Source of the DNA: Maribacter sp. MMG018
GTDB taxonomy: Bacteria; Bacteroidota; Bacteroidia; Flavobacteriales; Flavobacteriaceae
Direction: 5' to 3'
Assembly: GCF_018100785.1 (NCBI RefSeq)
Contig: NZ_JAGJEC010000002.1
Span: 1,116,001-1,180,000 of the forward strand
Length of the DNA: 64,000 nucleotides
The notes beneath the pieces were generated by a model. The model saw nothing but the letters and a program-made list of their open reading frames with translations, did no database searches and was not told the origin of the DNA. Shown here in pieces: positions 53,380-61,704 of this stretch (positions are counted from its first letter, which is position 1; every line of letters begins with the position of its first letter). Both the position numbers and the translations under genes were made by a program.

Positions 53380-54690
53380 ATGAAACAATTAAAATATTAT
53401 TTATTCATATTATCGGCATTAACATCCCTATCGCTTCTTTCGCAAGAAAGCGGAGACGCCTCATCTTACAAAAAACGTGTCTTGGAAAGTACCGAAGTAG
53501 ACTTCTTAACCAGCTATTACTCGCAAGACGGTGATAATGCCGCTGTCAGCGGTGGTATTGGTACAGAAGAGCTAACGGACGTTACCGGAACATTTGTTGT
53601 TTCGATACCGCTGAACGACGATGATGTCTTAACCATAGATGCAGGGGTATCTGCCTATACTTCGGCTTCCTCTAGTAACGTAAACCCTTTTGACGGTTCG
53701 GAAGCCGCCGACCCTTTTGTGGCCAGTTCCGGTGCCTCTCGATCAGATACTTGGGTGAATTTTACAGGTTCTTACAGTCATAGTTCCGACGATAGAAACG
53801 ATATATGGTCGGCCAAACTGTCCGTTTCTTCCGAGTATGATTATTTCTCGTTCGGTTTTGGTGGCGGATACACCAAACTTTTCAATGAAAAAAATACCGA
53901 ACTGAGTGTCAACGGAAATATCTACCTAGATTCTTGGAAAACCATATACCCCTTTGAACTGAGACCTTTTGGAAACGATGGCATAGGCTTTTTTAGACCT
54001 ACCGAAATAACGGGAAATACCGCATACAATCCCAATTTTTCTGAATTTGACAAAGAGAACAGAAACTCGTACTCCTTAGGTTTTGGCTTTTCACAAATTC
54101 TGCATAAAAACGTACAAGGTTCGCTTTCCTTGGATTTTGTAAAACAGGAAGGACTATTGTCCACTCCCTTTCAACGTGTGTATTTTAGTGATGTAGCCGA
54201 CAGTTTTATCGAAGACTTTCATTTGGCCGATGACGTAGAACGCCTACCCGACAGTCGATTTAAAATTGCAATGGGCGGTAGATTGCATTGGTACGTAAAC
54301 GAAATAGTAACGGTACGTACTTTTTATCGCTATTATTTTGATGATTGGGGCATTAACTCGCACACAGCAAGTATAGAAATACCTGTAAAGATTACAGATA
54401 AATTTACCCTATACCCCTCTTATAGGTTTTACAACCAGACAATGGCAGATTACTTTGCCCCTTACGAAACCCATTTATCGACACAAGAGTTTTATACCTC
54501 TGACTATGACCTTTCCGAATATGCCGCCAACCAATTTGGTTTTGGTATCTCGTATACCGATATTTTTACCAAAACACATATTTGGCGACTTGGTTTAAAA
54601 AGTATCGATCTAAAATATTACAGATATGATAGGGACACTACTTTTTCCTCTGGTATCGTTACCGCAGGCTTTAAGTTTGTAGTGGACTAA
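53380..54690 (+). CDS. DUF3570 outer-membrane-like beta-rich protein
   Basis: 436-residue exported protein: signal peptide MKQLKYYLFILSALTSLSLLSQ, then a beta-rich domain with the family's opening SYYSQDGDNAAVSGGIGTEELTDVTGTFVVSIPL (about 45-78) and many alternating aromatic strands (YKLG-like, RFKIAMGGRLHWYVNEIVTVRTFYRYYFDDWGINSH) to the C-terminal TAGFKFVVD. It looks like an outer-membrane beta-barrel of about 14-16 strands, though this is inference. SGAS at 117-120 lies in an extracellular-loop-like, Ser-rich stretch and could be an ApbE target. Last gene of the thioredoxin-ApbE-DUF4266-DUF3570 unit, 24 bases after the lipoprotein. Confidence 0.88.
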   Translation: MKQLKYYLFILSALTSLSLLSQESGDASSYKKRVLESTEVDFLTSYYSQDGDNAAVSGGIGTEELTDVTGTFVVSIPLNDDDVLTIDAGVSAYTSASSSNVNPFDGSEAADPFVASSGASRSDTWVNFTGSYSHSSDDRNDIWSAKLSVSSEYDYFSFGFGGGYTKLFNEKNTELSVNGNIYLDSWKTIYPFELRPFGNDGIGFFRPTEITGNTAYNPNFSEFDKENRNSYSLGFGFSQILHKNVQGSLSLDFVKQEGLLSTPFQRVYFSDVADSFIEDFHLADDVERLPDSRFKIAMGGRLHWYVNEIVTVRTFYRYYFDDWGINSHTASIEIPVKITDKFTLYPSYRFYNQTMADYFAPYETHLSTQEFYTSDYDLSEYAANQFGFGISYTDIFTKTHIWRLGLKSIDLKYYRYDRDTTFSSGIVTAGFKFVVD

Positions 54691-54718
54691 TAAATCCTAT
54701 AGAAAGCATCGTTTCTGA

Positions 54719-56032
54719 TTAAACCGATAAATTCCCGGCTAGCTGTTTTAAAACAATTTCAGATACTTTAGCCTGGAACTTGGCATTACTAAAACGTACC
54801 TTGGCATTGATGTAGTTTAATTGGGCCGTTCTAAACTCTATGGTGGGTATAATACCTATTCTATATTTCTCTACGGTAATGTCTAGGTTTTCTTTTGCAA
54901 TGGCCTCATTATTGCCTTCGAGCTCTATTAGGCTGATATTTGTAAGGTATGTTTGGTAGGTAGAACCCAAAAGAGCCAAAAGCTCTTGTTTTTGTTGGGC
55001 AATTTCTATCTCTGTGTTCTCTATATCCAATTTTCCGATCTTCTCGTTCCTATTTTGGTTAAAACCGTCGAACAGGTTCAGGGTCGCCCCAAAACCATAA
55101 CTGAATCCCCTAGATTTTGAGCTGGTATTAAAACCAAGACTAGATTCCGATTTGCCAAAATTGTATCCCGTAGTAGCGTATATGTTTGGGTATCTTGCCG
55201 CTTTAATCTGCTTTAATTCCAGCTCGGCTATCCTCTTATTTATTTCCATGGCCAATAACTGCGGATTCTCATTCACCACCATAGTCTCTAGATCCGGTAG
55301 CAGTAATGTTTCGTCCACAAAAATTTCGGGAGCAACTTTAAAATCCGTATCCAAATCCCGCGCCAGCTGTTGGTTCAATTTGATCTTGGTATTCGCATAC
55401 AGTTCTTTTTGTCGTTTCATCAAGGTTAAATCCGTATTTAGGTCCACTTGGGCATTCAATACCTCTAATTTAGAGGCCTTACCAATGGTAAACCTATTTT
55501 GTGCCAACTCTACCCTTTGTTTCGATATTTGAATGGTACTGTCCAATGCCGTTAGCTGTTGCTGCTGCTGTACCAAATCGTAATACGTAACCATCACATC
55601 ACCTACGGTAGATAAGATTACCTGTTTTAACTCAGCATCGCCAAGTTTTTTATTTTCCTTTAACTGCTCATAATTTGCGAACATTCCAAAACCATCGAAC
55701 AAGGTCCAATCCAAGGCGACCCCATAATTTAAACTGTTGTTTTTGGCATTGTCCTGCTCTGCTACCGTCCCGTCCAATCTTGTCTGCGAAAGATTTTGAA
55801 TGCTATTGTTATCTGAAATAGAGGCTTCTACAGAAGGTAGCATACCCGCCAAACCAGGACTAACCCCATATTCATCGATCTTTAAATCGTTAGAGGCGAT
55901 AATAATCTCATAATTATTCTTCAATGCCAACTTTACCGTCTCCTCAACGGTAAGTATCTCTTGGGAAAAACCCAGGGCAATACAACTAAATACAACAAAT
56001 ACAGATAAAAGACTACGATTACGGTATGGCAT
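54719..56032 (-). CDS. tolC: TolC-family outer-membrane efflux protein
   Basis: 437-residue outer-membrane channel of the drug-efflux operon. Signal peptide (1-23, ending in LGFSQ), then two helical-hairpin halves with the TolC repeats: TVEETVKLALKNNYEIIIASNDLKIDEYGVSPGLAGMLPSVEASISDN, and RAELELKQIKAARYPNIYATTGYN. Glu/Ser/Thr-rich helices and strands alternate as usual. It is the last gene of the unit: the RND permease stop precedes its start by 1 base. It converges on the DUF3570 gene with a gap of 28 bases. Confidence 0.94.
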   Translation of the reverse strand: MPYRNRSLLSVFVVFSCIALGFSQEILTVEETVKLALKNNYEIIIASNDLKIDEYGVSPGLAGMLPSVEASISDNNSIQNLSQTRLDGTVAEQDNAKNNSLNYGVALDWTLFDGFGMFANYEQLKENKKLGDAELKQVILSTVGDVMVTYYDLVQQQQQLTALDSTIQISKQRVELAQNRFTIGKASKLEVLNAQVDLNTDLTLMKRQKELYANTKIKLNQQLARDLDTDFKVAPEIFVDETLLLPDLETMVVNENPQLLAMEINKRIAELELKQIKAARYPNIYATTGYNFGKSESSLGFNTSSKSRGFSYGFGATLNLFDGFNQNRNEKIGKLDIENTEIEIAQQKQELLALLGSTYQTYLTNISLIELEGNNEAIAKENLDITVEKYRIGIIPTIEFRTAQLNYINAKVRFSNAKFQAKVSEIVLKQLAGNLSV

Positions 56033-56033
56033 T

Positions 56034-59000
56034 TTAATTACTTTCTAATACTTTAAACTCCGGTCTTTCTACCCTATCTCTTGACCATAAATAGTACAGG
56101 GCAGGTATTACGAACAAGGTCAGCACCAAAGAAAACATGGTACCTCCGATAATAACGACCCCCATACCAATTCTACTGGTAGATGCCGCACCCAAAGAAA
56201 GTGCTATCGGCAATGCACCCAATGCGATGGTTAAACTGGTCATTAAAATGGGCCTTAACCTAGATTCCGAAGCTTTTAAAATAGCTTCGCTTTTAGGCAT
56301 GCCCTGCTCTCTAAGCTGATTTGCGAACTCTACGATCAAGATTCCGTTTTTGGTCACCAGACCTATCAGCATAATGGTTCCTATCTGGCTAAAAATGTTC
56401 CAAGACTGACCAAACAACCATAACGAGAACATGGCCCCGGCCACGGCCATTGGCACCGTTAGTATAATAATAAACGGATCCACAAAGCTTTCGAACTGGG
56501 CGGCCAAGATCAAGAATATTAACAACAACGCCAATCCGAAGGCGAACAAAGTGTTGGAACTACTCTCCACAAAATCTCTAGATTCCCCACCCAAGTCCGT
56601 GGTAAAAGAATCGTCCAAGACCCTTTCCCTAATGGCCTCCATAGCCTCTATACCATCATTTATGGTCTTGCCCGGGGCAAGGTTGGCAGATACGGTCGCC
56701 GACATATATCTGTTATTGTGATACAATTGAGGCGGACTACTATGCTCTTTAGTTTCTACCAGATTATCCAATTGAATAAGAAGTCCGTCTTTATTCTTCA
56801 CAAAAATAGAGGTTAGATCCACAGGGGCATCCCTATCCTTTTTATCAAACTGGCCTATTACCTGATACTGTTTTCCGTTCATCAAGAAATAACCGAAACG
56901 CTGACCACTAAGAGACAACTGTAAGGTCTGTGCAACATCCAATACAGAAACGCCCAGACTTTCGGCCTTCTCCCTATTTATGTTCACATATATTTCAGGT
57001 TTATCAAATTTAAGGTTCACATCTACAAAAGAGAATGTTTCGTCTTGCTCCGCCTCTTTCATAAACTCAGGAATCTTTTCCTTTAGCTTTTCAAAGTTCT
57101 GGGCCTGTATAATAAACTGGATCGGTGGCCCTCCCCTTCTGTTTACAGATATGGTCGGCTTTTCCGATACATTTGATTTACCCCCTACATAAGCTTTGGC
57201 CCAACGCCCGAGATCGGTCGCAATTTCATGTTGCGTGCGATCGCGCTCACTTGGATCTACCAAAGCTATATTGGCCCTACCGCTGTTTACCGAAGAAGTA
57301 CCAAAACCAGGGGATGTAAGTACGAGACTTACCTTTTTTTCCGGAATGGAATCGTTTATCAAATTGGTAATATCGGTCATTAAACGATCCATATATTCAT
57401 AAGAAGAACCTTCAGGTGCGGTTACGCTCAACCTTACAAAACTACGGTCGTCATAAGGTGCCGTTTCTTTCGGAAGTAAAATATAGAACAGTGCAATTAA
57501 GCCCAAACAAGCGAATAAAATAGGAAAGCTAAGCCACTTTCTTTTCATAAAAACCCGTAGCGATCCCGCATAAGATTCATTCATTTTAAGAAAGTACTTT
57601 TCGGTAAAATGATAAAATTTAGATTGTTTTTGTTTACCTGGCTTTATCAGGTACGCGTTCAGCATCGGTGTTAACGAAAGAGAAACAAAAGCTGAAACCA
57701 GCACGGCGGCGCCAAGCACTACCCCAAATTCCCTAAACAACCTACCCACAAAGCCCTCTAAAAATATTACAGGTAGAAAAACGGCCGCCAAGGTTACAGA
57801 AATAGAAATAACGGCAAAGAATATCTCATTAGACCCTTTAATGGCAGCTTCTATGGGGCTCATGCCCTCCTCTACCTTTTTATATATATTCTCGGTGACC
57901 ACAATACCATCATCTACCACCAAGCCCGTAGCAAGTACAATGGCCAACAATGTCAGTACATTGATAGAGAAACCAAAAAGCCACATAATAAAGAACGTGG
58001 CGATCAAAGACACGGGAATATCTATTAAAGGACGCAAGGCCATAGACCAGTTTCTAAAGAACAGGTAAATGACCAGTATAACCAGCACAATAGATATTAT
58101 AAGGGTTTCCACCACCTCTGTAACGGCACGCCTTACAAAAACGGTATCATCTATAACCACATTGAGCTTAAAACCTTCGGGAAGGTCTTTTTTTAATTTT
58201 TCATACTCCTCATAAAAGGCATCGGCAATTTCCAAATAATTGGTGCCCGGTTGTGGAATTACCGCCGTTGCTACCATTGGCTGACCAGAATCGCTCATCT
58301 TGGTCTCCATATTCTCTCCCTCTAAAGAAGCCTTTCCAATATCACTAAGGCGCACGAGCTTCTCGCCATCTGCCATAATAATAATGTTGTTAAACTGCTC
58401 TTCGGTCTGTAGGTTTCCAATGGTCTTAACGGCCAACTCGGTATTTGTACCCGTAAGTTTACCCGACGGCAGCTCTACATTCTGGGCCAACAGGGCATTA
58501 CGTACATCGGCAACGGTAAGTCCGTAGGAAGCAAGTTTCAAAGGATCTATCCACAACCTCATGGCATATCTGCGTTGACCCCAAATTTGAACACTACTTA
58601 CCCCAGGTATGGTTTCGATCCGTTGTGCTATTACATTTTCGGCATAATCCGATAATTCTAAAATGTTCTTGTCATCACTCTGTACGGTCATCGACAGAAT
58701 ACGTTGGGCATCTGCATCCGATTTAGACACTACCGGAGGCGAATCTAGATCATCTGGCAGGCTTCTAACGGCCTGCGACACCTTATCCCTTACATCATTA
58801 GCGGCATCTTCCAGGTTCTTGTCCAAATCGAACTCTATACTGATAGAACTCGCCCCCTGCACACTAGAGGAGGTAATATTCCGAATACCATCTATAGAAT
58901 TAATGGCCTTCTCCAAAGGTTCTGTAATCTGTGATTCTATAATATCGGCATTGGCACCCGAATAGCTGGTTCTAACGGATACTTGTGCGGGATCTATGGA

Positions 59001-59114
59001 CGGAAACTCACGTATACCCAAATAGGTGTACCCGATAAGGCCAAACAGCACAATGGCAATGTTCATTACAATAGCTAGTACCGGACGCTTAATACTTAAG
59101 GTAGATAAATTCAT
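56034..59114 (-). CDS. AcrB-type RND efflux permease (HAE family)
   Basis: 1026-residue inner-membrane proton-driven multidrug pump with 12 predicted helices. N-terminus MNLSTLSIKRPVLAIVMNIAIVLFGLIGYTYLGIREFPSIDPAQVSVRTSYSGANADIIESQITEPLEKAIN is standard; TM4 carries GLVVDDGIVVTENIYKKV with the proton-relay aspartates. Compared with HME pumps the DFG-DGA pattern is absent, so a drug, dye or lipid substrate is likelier than a metal. Two periplasmic porter halves (about 35-330 and 550-860) are complete. Overlaps the adaptor stop by one base (TAATG) and precedes tolC by 1 base. Confidence 0.95.
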   Translation of the reverse strand: MNLSTLSIKRPVLAIVMNIAIVLFGLIGYTYLGIREFPSIDPAQVSVRTSYSGANADIIESQITEPLEKAINSIDGIRNITSSSVQGASSISIEFDLDKNLEDAANDVRDKVSQAVRSLPDDLDSPPVVSKSDADAQRILSMTVQSDDKNILELSDYAENVIAQRIETIPGVSSVQIWGQRRYAMRLWIDPLKLASYGLTVADVRNALLAQNVELPSGKLTGTNTELAVKTIGNLQTEEQFNNIIIMADGEKLVRLSDIGKASLEGENMETKMSDSGQPMVATAVIPQPGTNYLEIADAFYEEYEKLKKDLPEGFKLNVVIDDTVFVRRAVTEVVETLIISIVLVILVIYLFFRNWSMALRPLIDIPVSLIATFFIMWLFGFSINVLTLLAIVLATGLVVDDGIVVTENIYKKVEEGMSPIEAAIKGSNEIFFAVISISVTLAAVFLPVIFLEGFVGRLFREFGVVLGAAVLVSAFVSLSLTPMLNAYLIKPGKQKQSKFYHFTEKYFLKMNESYAGSLRVFMKRKWLSFPILFACLGLIALFYILLPKETAPYDDRSFVRLSVTAPEGSSYEYMDRLMTDITNLINDSIPEKKVSLVLTSPGFGTSSVNSGRANIALVDPSERDRTQHEIATDLGRWAKAYVGGKSNVSEKPTISVNRRGGPPIQFIIQAQNFEKLKEKIPEFMKEAEQDETFSFVDVNLKFDKPEIYVNINREKAESLGVSVLDVAQTLQLSLSGQRFGYFLMNGKQYQVIGQFDKKDRDAPVDLTSIFVKNKDGLLIQLDNLVETKEHSSPPQLYHNNRYMSATVSANLAPGKTINDGIEAMEAIRERVLDDSFTTDLGGESRDFVESSSNTLFAFGLALLLIFLILAAQFESFVDPFIIILTVPMAVAGAMFSLWLFGQSWNIFSQIGTIMLIGLVTKNGILIVEFANQLREQGMPKSEAILKASESRLRPILMTSLTIALGALPIALSLGAASTSRIGMGVVIIGGTMFSLVLTLFVIPALYYLWSRDRVERPEFKVLESN

Positions 59115-60193
59115 TATTCGGCGGGCATTAATTGAGGTTCATCCAATTCTACTTCTACTGGCGCTCCGTTTTTAAGCGCCATTACACCATAGGTGAGAAC
59201 CGTATCGCCCGCATGCAAACCGGACAATACCCTAACGGAAGAGCCCGTTCTTGCCCCTATTTCAACATCGATCTCTTTCGCCATACCATTTTCGACGATG
59301 AATATTTTTTTACCGTTTTGAACCGGAATCAATGCCTCGGAAGGCACCAACAATGCATCTTCGATGGTTTCCAATGGCAGAACCACGTTCGCATAGGCCC
59401 CTGGGTACAGATGCCCGTCCGCATTATCGGCCACTGCACGCATTTTCAAAGTTCTGGTCGCTATCTCCACTTCGGGCTCTACCGCATAAATGGTAGCCTT
59501 ATACTCTTCGGCCGAATCGGAGGTGGTAAAGATAAAATCTGAGTTTATATTTATTTTGGATGCGTACTTTTCTGGAATGGAGAACGTTAATTTCAACTTA
59601 CTCGTATTCACCAATTTTGCAACGGGCGTCTCGGGGGTCACATACGTTCCCTTTGAAATGGACCTTAACCCGATCGTCCCCGAAAAGGGAGCCCTTATTA
59701 CGGTTTTTGACAATTGTGCCGCTATTAACGAAGCTTCGGCACTGGCCGATTGAAAATCGGCACTTGCAATATCGTATTCCTCTTGGCTAATGGCCTGCTT
59801 GTCCAATAATAACTTGGCGCGCCTTTCGTTCTCCGCGGCCAATTTTTGGGCCGTTTTCACTTTTGACAGTTGTGCCTGCAACTCTATATCATCTACGGTA
59901 AAAAGCACTTGCCCTTGGGCTACCTTACTACCTTCCTTAAAATTGATACTTTGAACAATACCCGAAATTTCGCTTCTGATCTCTATCTGTTCATTGGCCT
60001 CCAATGTACCCGACAATGATATATTATCGTCAAACTTCTGGGGCTTTAATACAATCCCTTTTACGGTAGTCGCCTTTTGTGTCGGCGCTTCGTTTTTGGG
60101 AGCTCCGATCTTTGAGTTTGCGTTAATACGATATATTATCATCCCTCCCAATCCTACAATTAAAAGGGTATAAATAATGTATTTTAGTTTCAT
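59114..60193 (-). CDS. RND periplasmic adaptor (membrane fusion protein)
   Basis: 359-residue adaptor with an uncleaved N-terminal anchor (MKLKYIIYTLLIVGLGGMIIYRINA). Lipoyl halves: SGTLEANEQIEIRSEISGIVQSINFKEGSKVAQGQVLFTVDDIELQAQL and VIRAPFSGTIGLRSISKGTYVTPETPVAKLV; coiled-coil hairpin between them (AQKLAAENERRAKLLLDKQAISQEEYDIASADFQSASAE). First gene of the adaptor-permease-TolC operon. No tetR or marR regulator gene is adjacent; the 523-base region upstream holds a 10-bp inverted repeat (60387-60434) that could be an operator. Confidence 0.93.
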   Translation of the reverse strand: MKLKYIIYTLLIVGLGGMIIYRINANSKIGAPKNEAPTQKATTVKGIVLKPQKFDDNISLSGTLEANEQIEIRSEISGIVQSINFKEGSKVAQGQVLFTVDDIELQAQLSKVKTAQKLAAENERRAKLLLDKQAISQEEYDIASADFQSASAEASLIAAQLSKTVIRAPFSGTIGLRSISKGTYVTPETPVAKLVNTSKLKLTFSIPEKYASKININSDFIFTTSDSAEEYKATIYAVEPEVEIATRTLKMRAVADNADGHLYPGAYANVVLPLETIEDALLVPSEALIPVQNGKKIFIVENGMAKEIDVEIGARTGSSVRVLSGLHAGDTVLTYGVMALKNGAPVEVELDEPQLMPAE

Positions 60194-60716
60194 AAGTTTG
60201 CGTTGGTAGTTTGTGATTTCTGGTATAACAAAACTAGCCTTAAAACACTTTTTTATAAAAAAGTTATGCTTTATTTAACAAGCTTTAACATAATCAGCAA
60301 ATTTTAAGAGATAAACGACACTTTTGGCAATACCAACGACATGAACAAAAATTATTTTTTTGAAAACGGTGAAATTCCTGAACATTTTTCACACAAACAC
60401 CTCTGGTAACGACCTTCTATTTTCTTGTGTGAAATGGTTTAAAAATATGAGGTTGTAGAGAAAGAGGGTTATAGAAAAAAATAGTGTTTTAGAATTAACG
60501 GGCCTAGAATAGCATGGTCTTAAATCAAGGAAGGGTTTGTTTCTTTTTTACCTCTGTTCTTTGTTGGGCACAAGAACCTACAGTTTAATTTTTTTTCTTG
60601 CAATAGTTAGAAATTCTTGGTTCACCATTACACGGCCGCAAAAACTAAATATAGAATATAGCCTGTAGTAACGACTATAACGATTCTTGTATAATTCACA
60701 TGGCCAGAATTATATA
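60194..60716. other. 523-bp region without a gene
   Basis: AT-rich stretch between the efflux operon start and the TPR/TonB_C gene. It contains the inverted repeat at 60387-60434 and a 24-codon open frame at 60514-60588 resembling a severed signal peptide (MVLNQGRVCFFFTSVLCWAQEPTV), which is probably chance or a remnant. No convincing gene. Confidence 0.5.
60387..60434. promoter_or_regulatory. 10-bp inverted repeat upstream of the RND operon
   Basis: TTTCACACAA (60387-60396) and TTGTGTGAAA (60425-60434) are perfect inverse copies separated by 28 bases. It could be a regulator site or an RNA stem. No T run, so not a terminator. Confidence 0.4.
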
Positions 60717-61685
60717 TTATCCAAATTTAAAATCAATTGCAATTGTTTTTCTCTCTTCAACAAATTCATCATTCTTTTTAGCAGGTATCCATTTTGGACT
60801 CATATTCATTACTCGAATGACTTCTTCTTTAAAATAACTAGCTCCTTCTGAAATTTCTATAGCTGATATATTACCGTCTTTTAAAACTGTAAACGATACA
60901 TGTACCGTTCCTTCTACACCCATTTGACGAGCTTTAAGAGGATAAATTATATAATGAGATAACCATTTGTAGAAATTAGCACTACCTCCCCTAAACGAAG
61001 CTTCTCTGTTCTCGGCTAGAGGCAAATCATCTTTAACATCCAGTATGTCTATTAAGTCCTGGGTTTTTTCAGAGAAATATGAATTTGGAAAATTCTCTTT
61101 ATACGCTTTAAGTACTACTGGGTCTATGCTTTTTTTTGCTTTTAAAAATAGTCTCCTCTCCAGGTTTTCTTTTTTTGTTTTTAAGTCTTCTTGTTTGTCG
61201 TTATCTTTTTGTCGTTGTTTTTTTTCATTACCGATAGCCACATTTTCAACCTCCTTTTGCTTATCGATTTTTTGTTGTTGGTATTTTCTTTCTAGTTCGT
61301 TAAAAGCACTATCTATTAACGCTCCCGTTTTTTTATAACTTTCAAATAGTTCAGAACTTTGTTTTTGGGGCGGTGTTACCTTAAGAAAGGTCTCATATGC
61401 AATTTTAGCCTTAACTATGTCTCCATTTTTATAATAGGCTTGCATTAGTAGAGATTCTATTTTAGGGTTTGTTCTTCCTAATAAATTCTTGGCTTTATTG
61501 GCATATATAATACTATTATCATAATTACCGGACTCAAACGCTGTTTCTGCCTCTTTATAATACTCCTTAGAATCTTGTGCAACTATTGGTTCCATTGATT
61601 GAGAACCAAAAATATTAAATAAGCAAAAGGCTATAAAAATTAGTACCTTACTTATATTAAAATTGGATAGATGTAGATATTTCAT
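60717..61685 (-). CDS. Exported TPR/coiled-coil protein with C-terminal TonB domain
   Basis: 322 residues from the ATG at 61685 (MKYLHLSNFNISKVLIFIAFCLFNIFGSQS); the in-frame ATG at 61733 overlaps the upstream gene and hides this signal. TPR-like repeats at about 40-110 (EYYKEAETAFESGNYDNSIIYANKAKNLLG, AYYKNGDIVKAKIAYETFLKVTP), a Lys/Glu-rich coiled coil at about 125-195, and a TonB C-terminal-type domain (about 235-322: YPLKARQMGVEGTVHVSFTVLKDGNISAIEISEGASYFKEEVIRVM). No proline-rich spanner or permanent membrane anchor, so it is not a classical TonB. Downstream of a secreted hypothetical gene by 19 bases. Possibly a periplasmic partner of outer-membrane machinery. Confidence 0.82.
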   Translation of the reverse strand: MKYLHLSNFNISKVLIFIAFCLFNIFGSQSMEPIVAQDSKEYYKEAETAFESGNYDNSIIYANKAKNLLGRTNPKIESLLMQAYYKNGDIVKAKIAYETFLKVTPPQKQSSELFESYKKTGALIDSAFNELERKYQQQKIDKQKEVENVAIGNEKKQRQKDNDKQEDLKTKKENLERRLFLKAKKSIDPVVLKAYKENFPNSYFSEKTQDLIDILDVKDDLPLAENREASFRGGSANFYKWLSHYIIYPLKARQMGVEGTVHVSFTVLKDGNISAIEISEGASYFKEEVIRVMNMSPKWIPAKKNDEFVEERKTIAIDFKFG

Positions 61686-61704
61686 ATAATTGATTTGAAG
61701 AGCA

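Noticed and set aside
60514-60588. 24-codon open frame resembling a signal peptide (ending LCWAQEPTV)
   Set aside because: Stops at once after the signal-like part, with no continuation in another frame that I could recognise. Probably chance or a remnant.
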